A DNA stretch of 64,000 nt from Oegoconia quadripuncta (Eukaryota; Arthropoda; Insecta; Lepidoptera; Autostichidae): contig OX438741.1 in NCBI GenBank assembly GCA_949316235.1, positions 38,106,962 through 38,170,961 on the forward strand, read 5' to 3'. This document shows, piece after piece, positions 22,387 through 34,200 of the stretch. Numbering within the stretch: position 1 is the first letter of the stretch; every line of letters starts with the position of its first letter. A model generated the notes under the pieces. It searched no databases and had not been told where the DNA came from. It saw nothing but the letters and a program-made list of their open reading frames with translations. Made by a program: the position numbers and the translations under genes.

Positions 22387-22716
22387 TTTTTTTATGCACG
22401 AAAGGTTCGTACTTGACCTCAATCACACCTGATGTTAAGTGAAAATGACGTCGAAGGTGGAAGCGTACTGACGCGGAAACCCCAACACATTTGGGGGACC
22501 GGCTATCTTATCTATGACAACCGGAACACAACAATGCTATTAACATTGCTGCTTGGCGGCAGATTTAGATAAGATGGTGGTAGCTAGCCAGGCGGACATT
22601 TAAAATGCTCTACCACCAACCAAACCAAGTACTTAATCATGTACCCCGCTGGGGATCGAACCCGCGACCTCCGAATCGTAAACCCAATGTTGTTTACATT
22701 GAACCACGGAGGCGGT
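22387..22716 (-). repeat. SINE-1 copy, full length
   Basis: From TTTTTATGCACGAAAGG (tail) to GAACCACGGAGGCGGT (head), with the B box as GGGGATCGAACCCGCGACC. About 330 bp, close to the family's full length here. Confidence 0.9.
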
Positions 22717-23339
22717 TAAATAAACCCTATCCAATATAGTAATATACTTTAGAATAGGTACAGTTCAGTTCAAAATGCTGTCCCGATCTACAATTGCCTC
22801 CGGGCGGCTGCTTATACATAGGTAAACCTTTTTTAATATCAGTGTTATTTTTATCTATGGTCAGAAGGGAGATATTTTTATTATTTTTATATACAGTATG
22901 AGACCTCACAAAAAGACTAATAACAATGATGCTCCTGCTCTTCGCAAAGGATTTAATCACGGGGGGTATTTTAATTAGAAGTGTGAAGAGTGATCCGTGC
23001 TCCGTGGGCCCAACATAATGGGACCTCTTTTTGTTACAAATTTATAATTCCTTTTCAAAGGGTGTAATGGAAAATGTTACACTATACATAAGTAAGCATA
23101 GTAAGTATTTTAATAGGGTGACATATAACTCGTATATGTCCTGACTAAGAACAACTTTCTACTAGAAACTTTAGCCGATTTCAGCCGAAAATTGTTGGAC
23201 TTCCATACTAAAATGGTTTCAGAATGGTTTACTTTGTATGGGTAATTGAAAATTTTTGTGACACACAACGCCGTCCAACAGATACACCCGTCGTTTTTCG
23301 TCGGGGTTAAACATTAATAAACAGCAAAGCAAAAATCAC

Positions 23340-23490
23340 TCAATCCATGTTTTATTTGGTTATACCGCGGAAACTACTCATTTTATCTTGATAGAAAATA
23401 TCATATGTTTAAACCCAATGTATGTTCTACCTTCGTATCAAATTTCATCCAAATCCGTTTATTCGTTTCCCCGTGAAGGAACAACAAACA
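23340..23490 (+). repeat. RTE-like tail repeat
   Basis: ATACCGCGGAAACTACTCAT, TATGTTCTACCTTCGTATCA and AATTTCATCCAAATCCGTTT, then GTGAAGGAACAACAAACAAA. Same family as 29390-29605 and 35577-35790. Unique sequence at 22717-23339 and 23491-24270 holds no gene. Confidence 0.6.
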
Positions 23491-24284
23491 AATAAACAAA
23501 AAACATCCAAGTTTTCGCAGTTTAAGGAAATACATGTCATGCACAGGAAATTTATACATCCTTTCATAAACATAGAAAGAAGCATGAAAATTAATCTCAT
23601 ATTGTTCCAACTTGTGTTTCTGTATACAAAGATTTCCTATTATTAAAGACAAGGAATTGTTTCCTGCGGGAGACATCGGTAGATACAAAATGTAGAAACC
23701 ATAAAATGATTACTGTTAGTGCCATCTAACAAAATATATCGGTACTAATACAGTCTGTTCTCACTACGATCCTTTGCTGCAGTGGTTGTCTTAGTTACAG
23801 CTATAATCACTAGATGTCGCTGTATCGGTAACGCCGTACTGAAAGCAGCACCATCTATGATTTTACTTCGGTATTACAACGGTAGCTTTCATACATTGTT
23901 CTTAAACCGAGTAGCAAGTTCCACTTAATATGTACAGATGGCGCTGGAATAAAATTATGAAAATATTCTTTTTTCCAAGGGGTACTAAATATACTATACC
24001 ATCTATAACATGTTGTCATTATGTTAGTTACGGTTGGTAATCCACTAGTTTGCTAAAGTGATAATATGTTGTAGGTAGTTGTTTATTTCATATTTTATCG
24101 TGATAAGTGATTGACTTATTTAATACCGGTTATAACCAGTTTAGCCTAGATGCTTATCTGAGGGTCTAAACACGACAAGTTATTTCCAACTTTCCAACAT
24201 AGCATGTCGAACTAACACCGAAAATTTATTAGAAATTATTTATTGAAAATTATATTCATACAATAACAATAGGAGGCTTTTGTC

Positions 24285-24432
24285 CAGTAGAAGAAACGAA
24301 CCTACACCTTCCTCAAAGGCCGGCAACGCATCTGTGACCCTTTTGGTGTTGCGGGTGTCCATGGGCGGCGGTGATTGCTTTCCATCAGGTGACCCGTATG
24401 CTCGTTTGCCGCCCTCTCATATAAAAAAAAAA
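24285..24432 (+). pseudogene. LINE-3 reverse-transcriptase end and tail
   Basis: AAACGAACCTACACCTTCCT and CAAAGGCCGGCAACGCATCT, then CCATCAGGTGACCCGTATGC and CTCTCATATAAAAAAAAAAA. The longer copy at 51866-52080 encodes [11 protein letters not shown] before this segment. The poly(A) end is intact. Confidence 0.75.
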
Positions 24433-24689
24433 AGTAGTGAACGTCTTTCGGCCGATATGTTGATGAGGATATTGAATAACCATAGTCTTGAATTCATCCC
24501 GAAACAGAGATGCACTCATGGCACAGACAGATTCGGACACCAGCACGTTCCCTAATATTGAAATTGCAACTATCCTGTAATTGTGCTCATTGCAAGCCGA
24601 ATAGTAATCCAAAATAAATAATTGTAATACTAAGATATCTGTTACTGGCTCATGAAATACAGGGCTACCCTAGTCTGAGAGCCACATAA

Positions 24690-24990
24690 ATAAAATGTGA
24701 ATACGTACCTTACATACATATATACATAATGTCATGTCTGTTTCCGTAGCGGTAGGCAGAACCCCATACTTCCACTTGCTACGATCTTTACACACCTCTT
24801 CTGCTTCCTTCACTCTCATAAGGTTGTTCATATATGCTCGTCGGTTTAGGGTACTCTTGACTTGGCCTTTCTTTAAGACGTCCCCGCTTTGATCATGGTA
24901 CGTTCGCCGTGGCATTCCCCTACCAACACTACCATCCACATTTGCTTTAGGTATATATCTCTTTCGTAAGTCTTCTTTCATTCATCCTCT
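24690..24990 (-). pseudogene. Retroelement polyprotein C-terminal fragment
   Basis: The minus frame reads [20 protein letters not shown] and then [20 protein letters not shown] and [12 protein letters not shown]. The pattern GRGxPRRTYxDQ...KG...NRRA...VCxDRxxW is that of an endonuclease-reverse transcriptase end. Upstream is truncated. Confidence 0.5.
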
Positions 24991-25190
24991 CCACATGTCC
25001 ATACCACGTACGCACGTACCTTTCTTTAAAAAAATATAACTCTGTTTCTAGGTTTCAAAATGAATTTTGCTCAATTAACTTTATTTTTATGCTCATTCGC
25101 AGCTGATGGGTGACCTCTAGCATAAATAAACTTCAAATGACTGCTTCCGTTGATCGTGGTTGTTTTCAATTGGAATGTGTGATTTATATA

Positions 25191-25372
25191 TTCTTATCTA
25201 AGTCTGCCGCCAAGCACCAATGTTAATAGCATTGTTGTTCCGTTTGTCAGATTTAAGATAGCCAGTTCCCCAAACAAGATGGGGGTTCCGGGTCAGTACG
25301 CTTTCACCTTCGGCCTCATCTTTACTTAGCATCAGGTGTGATTGAGGCCAAGTGCTAACCCGTTATGCATTT
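25191..25372 (+). repeat. SINE-1 copy, 5'-truncated
   Basis: TTCTTATCTAAGTCTGCCGC to GTGCTAACCCGTTATGCATT, with moderate divergence. Confidence 0.8.
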
Positions 25373-25507
25373 AAAAATAAAAGATTTCCGGCCCGTGAAA
25401 AGAATAGATCTATAGATATTTTCTGCTTACATATTTGGAAAGGTGTTAACCGTGAATGTTTTTTCAAGCAATAAACTTTTAATGTTTAGAATACTGAAAC
25501 ATTTATA

Positions 25508-25786
25508 AATAAATATAAATATAAATATCCATAGACATACACACAGCGCCATCTAGTTCCACAGTAAGCAACTATAGGCTTGTGTTGTGGATACCAGATG
25601 GTTGATATACTACATAATTTTTTTTTTTTTGTAAATAAATACTTATTATAAATCAAAACATCCATAACTCGGGTACACATATCCGTATTCATCACACAAA
25701 CATATGCCCCTAGCGGGATTCGAACCCGCAACCTTTTGGTATAGTGATCAGAGTTGCTAACCACTACACCAAATAGGTCGTCGTAG
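25508..25786 (-). repeat. SINE-4 copy, near full length
   Basis: From AATATCCATAGACATACACA to CCACTACACCAAATAGGTCG, with the B box GGGATTCGAACCCGCAACC. It includes a T-run at 25619-25630. Sequence 25787-26545 holds no supported gene. Confidence 0.85.
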
Positions 25787-26545
25787 GTTTATTTTTATAA
25801 ATAAATGAACTAATTTATGTATTATTTAAAATAAAAAATATGTTATTCAATATAGGATACAAGAATATCACTTATTGAAAGTCAACATGTCATTTTTTTA
25901 AAACTACATCGCTTCACAGGAATGGCGAAGAAGCGACAAGAAACTCCTGCACACGTAACGCCTAAAAGCTTCTTTTTTCAGAGTATTTTTTTGAAAAGAA
26001 AGAAAAAGTTTGTATTTGCCACCATTAGTGCTTCGTTCTATTAGACCAACATGAAGTGATGGTGCCAAATAGGCATCAACATAATGTCGTGACATTGGAC
26101 TCCCTAGTAATGAATTTATACCGCGTATGCATATGAAAGTTTCTCTAAAATCGCTTTATATATTTTTATAATTTTTTTACATTAAAATTTGTATAGGTGA
26201 GGCAACCCTATTAAAATACATCAGTCTGCTTTTGTTCGCAATGTCACACCTTTATAAATTATTCAACGACTCCATCCGATAAAACTAATCTTGTTAATGA
26301 ACTTTGTTTTTTTTTTAATTCGCGTTATCTTAGTTTACATGATTCGCAAATTGTACAAGTCAATCCGCAAGTGTTGAGCCATTCACTAGTATTTATTACT
26401 TCAACTTGGACGTGCATTTGAAATGTTAGGATAAAGGTGGACATAAACATTACTATTCACTATTGCTGACTGGACACAGTATTGTTTGGAAAGTAAGTAA
26501 AATTTTCTTTAATATGACTGTGGTTTTCTGGCTGGGTAGATAACA

Positions 26546-26998
26546 ACCCAGCTAAATAGCCGAGAAAGGCGAATGGACCCGAACTCATATCCGCTCTGCG
26601 AAAGTGGGTGGGTAGAAAGTACGGGTTCATTAGTTTTCACCTGGCTCAAGCCCTTTCGAGGTTTTCAGATCTTACTTGAGAAGAATCCAGAAATCAACCT
26701 GTGACTAATGCTGGTTTTGTCACCAAGCCGACACCCCGGAACACACACGTTTCAAGTGCTAGGACTCCAAAACGAATGGTAGTTAAGGTATCGAGTACCA
26801 TGGAGGGCACCTGACAGCTGTCTGAAGTAGTGCACCCAAGTTCCAGACAGCTGCCGTAAAGGTGTAGCTAATAGGGGGAGTTTTAGCCAGTACGAGTCCC
26901 GCATATCTCGTGCTTTTATAGCTGTGGGTGATGTCGACTCGATAGTGGCCTGGGGATTTCTCCTCCTTTCCGAAAAAAAAAAAGAAAAAGACCCAGCT
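26546..26998 (+). mobile_element. GC-rich poly(A) retro-insert with 8-bp target duplication
   Basis: ACCCAGCT occurs at 26546-26553 and again at 26991-26998. Between them lies G+C-rich sequence ending CTCCTTTCC-AAAAAAAAAAAG, a poly(A)-like tail. GGGGGAGTTTTAGCCAGTAC and GAGTCCCGCATATC resemble lepidopteran non-LTR 3'UTRs as I remember them. No frame is conserved, so it looks like a 5'-truncated LINE tail or a SINE. Confidence 0.6.
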
Positions 26999-27757
26999 GG
27001 CTCTTCCCCTCGATCCCGGGATTTTACAATCGAAGTCTGACAAACAGATGTACGAGAGCTAGCGTTTCGCTAACGCTTCTCGCTCTTAAAAGCGAAGTTG
27101 CAATCAGAGCTCCCGCTTGGAGCGTACGCACGATCACCAATAATCAAGTTTTAAGTGAAGATTTATCCTTGTTTATTGTGAACTCAATATATGGTCGTTG
27201 AAGTCCCGCTCCACACTCTTCCCACTTAACTCTAATAGAACTATATGAGCAAGAAAAGAGATTTCCTTTGGCAAATGGGAGTATAGCCAATGAAATGTAA
27301 TGTGGCACTAGAAATATTCGTATTTGGAAGGACGTTGAGTAAATCTTGGCATTAGCAGAAATTTCCATGACCCGTTAGGAACAGGTGACCAATGGTCAAT
27401 GGTGTCGATTCGGATGTACACCAACTAAACTAAAACCAGTTTTAAAGTGGCACTGTCTCTTTCTCCCTGGAGCAGTACGATGCGATGTCAGCACTGTATA
27501 ATAACCGAATTGACACCAATATCAAATTTCTGCAGTGTCAATGAGACCCAACTGCCCAGGAAAAATATTTTCGTGCTTCGGAAGACATGTCAATTCAGTC
27601 CCGGCTGAGTTTAATTGAAGGGAATCGATAAGTCATGGTGGTGGTACTGCATACTTGAAAACTCTATCAAGTGGGAGCTAGACAGACTTGAATCCACCAA
27701 TCCGCATTAGGCCTTCATTATAGCCGATACTAGTGGGAACGAAGTTTGCCGATGTCT

Positions 27758-27950
27758 GTTTTTTTATGCACAACGGGTTAGCACTTGACCTCAATCACAC
27801 CTTAAGTGAAAATGAGGCCGAAGGTGGAAACGTACTAACCCCGAAACCCCATCTTATGTCTGACAACCGGAACACAACAATGCAGATTTAGATAAGATTG
27901 TGGTAGCTAGCCAGGTGGAAATTTAAAATGCCTTACCACCAACCACTGAC
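27758..27950 (-). repeat. SINE-1 copy, internally deleted
   Basis: TTTTTTTATGCACAACGGGTT to AAAATGCCTTACCACCAACC with about 60 bp missing (the CCCCCAAATGTG part and part of the body). It ends about 60 bp before coding exon 1. Confidence 0.8.
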
Positions 27951-28009
27951 TGTGATGTGTATTAAGGGTTTTGTTTCTATGATTTCTCATTATTATCATT
28001 ATTTTCCAG

Positions 28010-28233
28010 AATGACTATAGATGTAAGAGAACGTCTCATTAAGAAGGATGTTAAAGCAGAAGTGAAAGAAGAAGAAGCTAGGAAACCTAGATATTGGGAC
28101 CCATTAACGGAGGGCGTGAAGTGGATTGAGAAATATGCAAATTCCTTGGAGAAATTCTTCGAAAGACTACCAGAGTTTATAAGCACATTTATCGCTACAC
28201 TTGCAGTATTCACTTTTGGAGCAACATTGCGAG
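28010..28233 (+). CDS. Coding exon 1 (start codon exon), residues 1-74
   Basis: The exon opens right after an acceptor (ATTTTCCAG, ending at 28009), with a single A before the ATG at 28011. The message therefore has at least one non-coding exon upstream, not located here. The donor is GAG|GTAATT at 28234, in phase 1. The N terminus is charged and probably cytosolic ([19 protein letters not shown]), followed by a predicted first membrane segment near residues 56-73. No signal peptide is seen. No other in-frame ATG lies between the acceptor and 28011, so this start is the natural choice. Confidence 0.85.
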
Positions 28234-31200
28234 GTAATTTTTCTCTTTAATAGTAAGAAAGAAAAGAAGAAAGAAAAAAATATTGTCAATAAAAACAGAA
28301 AATTTTATTAGCTCTACTGAATTGGAATTTAGTAATATCTCTTATTAAAATTTAATAGAGACAACAAATTTATAAATTTACATAATACACAAATGAAAAT
28401 AAATCTTATAGAAAAAATACGCCGTCCAACTCGCTTCCGTGTGGCATAGTACCTTTTTTTATGATTGACTGGATTCACGTTTGACCACAATCTCACCTAA
28501 TGGAAAGTGACGATGTGGTCGAAGATGAAGCACTCGATCCCAGTAAATGCCTATTCACTCTGCTCTTGAAGATCCCAAGGATGTAGGATTCAGGAAAGAC
28601 TGACGCCGGAAGGGAGTTCCATGCCTTAGCTGTTCGGATGATGAATGAAGAATCTAACTTCTTAGTGCGAATGTTCGGTATATTAACTATATACGGGTGG
28701 AATCCCTCCCCACGCCTAGTGGTCCGAAGATGGAAGGGTCTTTAATAGAAAGAAAGAAAAGAAGAAAGAAAAAAATATTGGAAATAATCAGAAAATTTTA
28801 TTAGCTCTACTGAATTCGAATTTAGCAATATCTCTTACTAAAATTTGATAGAGACAACAATATTATAACACTCCATAACGCAATTGAAAATATATCTTAT
28901 AGAAAAAATACGCCGTCCAACTCGCTTCCATGAGGCATAGTAGCTAGTACGCTAGCGCTATTGCCCCGCTGAATAAGCTCAGCTGCTGAGCAAAGTTGGC
29001 ACCAGCTCTCACACCTCCATAGCTCTAATTATGCATATCTAATTTAAATGTCTTCTTCTTCTTTCCGAGTCGAGGCAAGTTTCAAATTTTATTGGACCAA
29101 AACTTAGCCACTCTAACATCACTGTCTGTGGCGTTAAGGAGGTCGTCAAAGGCGCAGCTGTCAGGACACGCGGGGCAAGACAATACGTCATCCAATGTCT
29201 TTATGGCAAAGCGAATGGGCGTCAGCATTTGCTGCCAATATGACGTTGTATGGCATTTAACAGTGCTGGTTTTTAGCGCAAGCCCCTTTCAATTAGGTTA
29301 AAAACAACAGTCAAGCGCGTTCCCACATACACTTATAAGCGGGAGGAAACAAATATAAAAATATATATAAAATAATCTAATCTAATCTATAAACAACTAG
29401 CTTTCCGACCGCGGCTTCGCCTTTGTCGCGGAAATTTGTTCATCCCGCGGGAACTACTCACTTTAACAGGATAAAAGATATGTCTTAATCCAGGGTATGT
29501 TCTACTTATATACCAATTTTCATCCAAATTCGTTCATCCATTTCGCCGTGATTAAGCAACCAACAAACATCCAAACTTTCACATTTATAATCTTAGTTAG
29601 ATAACATTCTATGGAACTTGATATGTGAACAGTATTCAGAGATGTAAACAATTGTCTCTAAATGATGAATTTACTAGTGACGGGCAAGACTCTTACTCAC
29701 TCCTTCCAAACCATATCGAAAGTAAAAAACAAGTAGGTACGAGAAAGATCTGAGATCGTCTTTTGTTTACATAATTAGCAAAATTAGCATGACACTTTAG
29801 ATTTAACGGATTATATATATATTATATAAATATATATCCTAAAACACTCCAGCAATTATGAAGAATCCAACGACACCTCATTTATTAAAATTCGTCAAGC
29901 CGTTCAGGCTACAGGATGTGCCAAAGGGACGGGCATACTTACACACATACTATGTTCCACACGTACAGTGAAAAAACATTAACCTCCTTCTAGACGTTCT
30001 TCAAGCAGTGGTCTTGTCATTTTTAGTATACCTTCTCTGTTTTCTATTTCTTATTTAAACTTTAACTAAATATTTAACTTTGTTCTTTATGAGTGCTAAG
30101 GCTTACCTCAGCACAAACAATAGTGATATGGTCAGTAAGCACTCCAAAAAGAATTCCTAACCGCCTCCGTGGCTCAATATAAACAACATTGGGTTTACGA
30201 TTCGGAGGTCCCGGGTTCGATCTCCAGCGGGGTACATTGTTTAAGTACTCGGTTTGGTTGGCGGTAGGGAATTTTAAATGTCCGCCTGGCTAGCTACCAC
30301 CATCTTATCTAAATCTGCCGCCAAGCAGTAATGTTAATATCATTGTTGTGTTGTGGTTGTCAGAGATAGCCAGTCCCCGAAATGTGTTGGGGTTTCCGGG
30401 TCAGTACGCTTCCACCTTCAACTTCATCTTCACTTAACATCAGGTGTGATTGAGGCCAAGTACCAAGCCGTTGTGCTTAAAAAAAACCACTGGTAATCCC
30501 ATTTTATAAGTGTTTTGGTAGATTCTGATAACCAAACCTTTAGTTTAGTATTTTATTAGGTATTGTATCAATAACTACATAGACCTTGTCATTCTATTGT
30601 TAGGTTTGAGCCTCTTCTCGTCACAGCATCCCAACGCCATCTAATTTGTTTGAATTGTTATCGAGTACATTTTAGAACTTCTAGATAACGGACAAAGCGT
30701 TCTACTGTGCCATCGTTTGCTCGAAGCGATTTAGCTTTATTTGAAGCGTTATCTTGGTGCTAAATAACATCATTGTATCCAACAAGATTGCACTCGTAAA
30801 ATCTAATATTTTCGTAATAGCGTTGTCGAATTTAGGACCAGTTGAGTATTGATTTATGTTTCGGTTTTGACACTCATACGCTGGATGCTCATTCAAGTCT
30901 TTCAACCGCTTCCCTGGCTCAATGGGTTTGGTTTTATCGAAGGTCGCGGGTTCGGTCTCCAGTTTGCATTGGTGTGTTGCGGTTCCCAAAGATTCCCAAA
31001 GTCACTAAGTCATTTAAGGGACAATGTATACGCTTTTATAATAAGGTTCCAGTGGACATTCAAAATTTACCTTTAAATAAATTCAAAACCATCATAAAAC
31101 AGACATTATTTACCAAAGGCTATTATAAAATTTCTGACTATCTGGATGATAAGCAAGCATGGACATAGACCGCTCGGCGATATTCAGTCTAATTATACAA

Positions 31201-34200
31201 TATAATATAACTGTAACCCAAACTTATTTAAAAGAGAAAACCTTGAGTTTCTTGCTCGTTCTTCTCTGGGAAATCAGTTTTGTGAATGAGCAATAATGTC
31301 AAAAACTTTAATAGTATAAGATAAAATATGTGACGGTTTCAAGTGATATATTTTATCCTACGAAATAAATATTTTTTGATTTGATTTGATTTGATTCTTA
31401 TCTTTTCTGGAATGTTTTATTAAGACAGAAAAGAATACAGTGACAGTAAGATAATAAATAACCCCGGTATCGGTTTTGTGATTTGATTGTTCAAGGATCA
31501 AGGGTGTCAATCAAATACAACACAATTTAATTTTAACCTTGTCGGTTACTTTCTCGTACAAATAGTTTTTTTTTTCATTTAATAGGCTTATTTTTTATGC
31601 ACAACGGGTTCGTCTTTGATCACAAACTTGAGGTCTTTTTTGATCTTAGCTACAGAGTCATGACAATCCTAGGACGATGATTTATTAGTAGTATACGTTT
31701 AAAATATAACATTTTTTTTCTTTCTGAATAAAAAATATTTTATCATCATCAGCCCGTAAACATCCCACTGCAGGGTTATAGGCTTTCCCTCGTATAATGA
31801 GGGATAATGGGCCATAGTTCACCACGCTGGCCCTATGCGGCTTGGGGACTTCACATGCCTTAGAATTTTTATTTCTCAGGCATGCAGGTTTCTTCACGAT
31901 GTTTTCGTTCACCGTTTAAGAGTAGTCGGATAAATGCACATAAGTAATTAAATCAAATTAAAAAACTCATTGCTACATGGCCTGCCTGGGAATCGAACCA
32001 GGACCTCCCAAATTGCGAGACCGCGTCTTAACCGCTGAGCCACCGACGCTTACTTAGTTAATTTATGTTTGTAAATATTTTTGTTTCGAAAGTTCGAATA
32101 TAGATTTCGGAATCTCTAAAATTTCAAGTATTTTATCCTAATTTTGTTCGTACTTCACAGTTACTATCAATGCCAAAATTAGATAGATGAGATGAAGCAT
32201 TTATTTACGCCACTGTGTTCACACAACTTAAATTTAAATTACAAAGAAATATACATACAAATAAAAGTAAAGAATAGAAAATACAAAGAGCGAGTGTGTG
32301 CCGCAGTAGCACAAATAGGTTATAACTCAGTGTGGCACATCACTCAAAGAGCGAAACACTGGTTTTCAGTTACAACCCCTACAAGTACAAGTGCATAAAA
32401 GTACGTGCATGTTCCCGTGTACATTTGTGGTCAATCGTGAGTGAAAAGTGTCCGTTGTTGATACAGCTAGTGTTGAGTAGTAATTATGATTAATTAAAAT
32501 GAGAGAAATTAATTATGATTAGTAAAATGAATTAGTCGATGCAATACAATATATGGTCTATGGTTGAATAGAATTTGTATTCAAACTTTGGTATCTATGT
32601 AAAATTAATGTATTGCCATTTTGTACCAATATGAATACAATAACTGTACAACTGGTTATCAAATGAAAATGTTTTTTCTTCTACCGGAATGGTTATAAAT
32701 CATCGGTTTATTGTAAGAAACGTTAAAGGCGACTATGGGACTTTCCATCAAAAAACATCTTTACATTATGCACGTTGGCTCACCAGGGGGTGACATTGAT
32801 CACTTGTACTTTTCTGTATATTTCTATTTATTTAAATGTAAATACTAAAACATTGCATTGTATACCCATAACTATCCGACGGAAGATTGCGAGAAAACAT
32901 TGAAACTTTAATTCAAGTAGCAACAATATACTAACGATAAGATAAATAAAAAATGTGTTGACGTCATTACGTAAACTAAATAGCAATCAGTTAATGTTAC
33001 GAAATTATCGCTAAATATAGCCACAAAGGAAGGAAGCACTTGGAAATATCACTTATAATCACAGCGTCATATTTCGAACGCCGAGAGCTTCCCTGATTGG
33101 TTAATTATCTCGTCATCTGCTACCCACGCCATTTGCTGAGCAGAAAGCTCGTTAATTATTGTGGGTATTTATTGGCTCACGGATAGTTTATTTATTGGTT
33201 CAGTGGCCGATAATAATGCATTATATATTATAACTTTTTTATCGATTGCGTCAGGAAGGAGAGTAATGTGTTTCAGGTGTATGTAAACTTCTTTGTTACA
33301 TCCTATTAAATTGCTTGACAAATTTTGAAGTCCAAGGCACAATACAATACAACACAACACAACACAACACAACACAACACAACACAACACAACACAACAC
33401 AACACAACACAACACAACACAACACAACACAACACAACACAACACAACACAACACAACACAACACAACACAACACACTACAATACAAATACACTTTATTG
33501 CACAACAGAAAAGAAAACATAGTTTTAGAAAAGTGGTACGAATAGAATGTACAATTTGGCAACCTTATCACTAACAGCGATCTGTTTAAGGCAACCATTG
33601 GGTATAAGAAGAGTACATTTGAAATAGGCAGGTTGTGAGGTATTAAATAGGGATGCAGATACAAATTGCGTGAACAGATTTCACACACATACTTACATAG
33701 ATCTATAAACAAATATACCTACTTATATTTAACCAACGAGTTTTATTCCGACTATATAACATCAAATCTTTAAATAAAAATTATGTAAGACATTGGTTCT
33801 TAATCATTGATATGAGTTTTGATTAGATATGGGACTGATATGGCTCGAACCACGCAGCCCACAAAATCACTTTTAAATTCGGCTTACTGTGATATAATGC
33901 GATGACAGACAGACCATAGACAGTCATCCTGATGATCATGGGATCATTGGCATCGATTGGTGCTCTCAGGACACTCCTGAAGGTTTGTGAAAGGTACCAC
34001 CAGTAGTAACTCGACTTAGGTATAAAAGGCGGGTAGAAAAATTTACACTGTTCCATGAGATCCATTATTGATCTAAAAACGGTTAAGCAATATAAATATT
34101 TAGATCACTGAGCCACGAAGAATCTCTCGGATAAAACAGATATGTAATGAGTATTTAAAACCAAAAAACCCGAGAGCATATTTTGTATTTTGCGGGCGCC

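Noticed and set aside
31985..32050. tRNA-like sequence with A and B boxes
   Set aside because: It continues into a SINE-2 body and recurs at 38367, 43440 and 51746; it has no proper acceptor stem, so it is a SINE head.
33169..33712. Long open frames on both strands across 33169-33712
   Set aside because: They are reading frames of the AACAC pentanucleotide array (poly-CVVL or TQHN patterns), not proteins.
33823..34065. 80-codon minus-strand frame with several aromatic residues
   Set aside because: No recognisable product, no splice partners, in intron 1 next to repeats; most likely chance.
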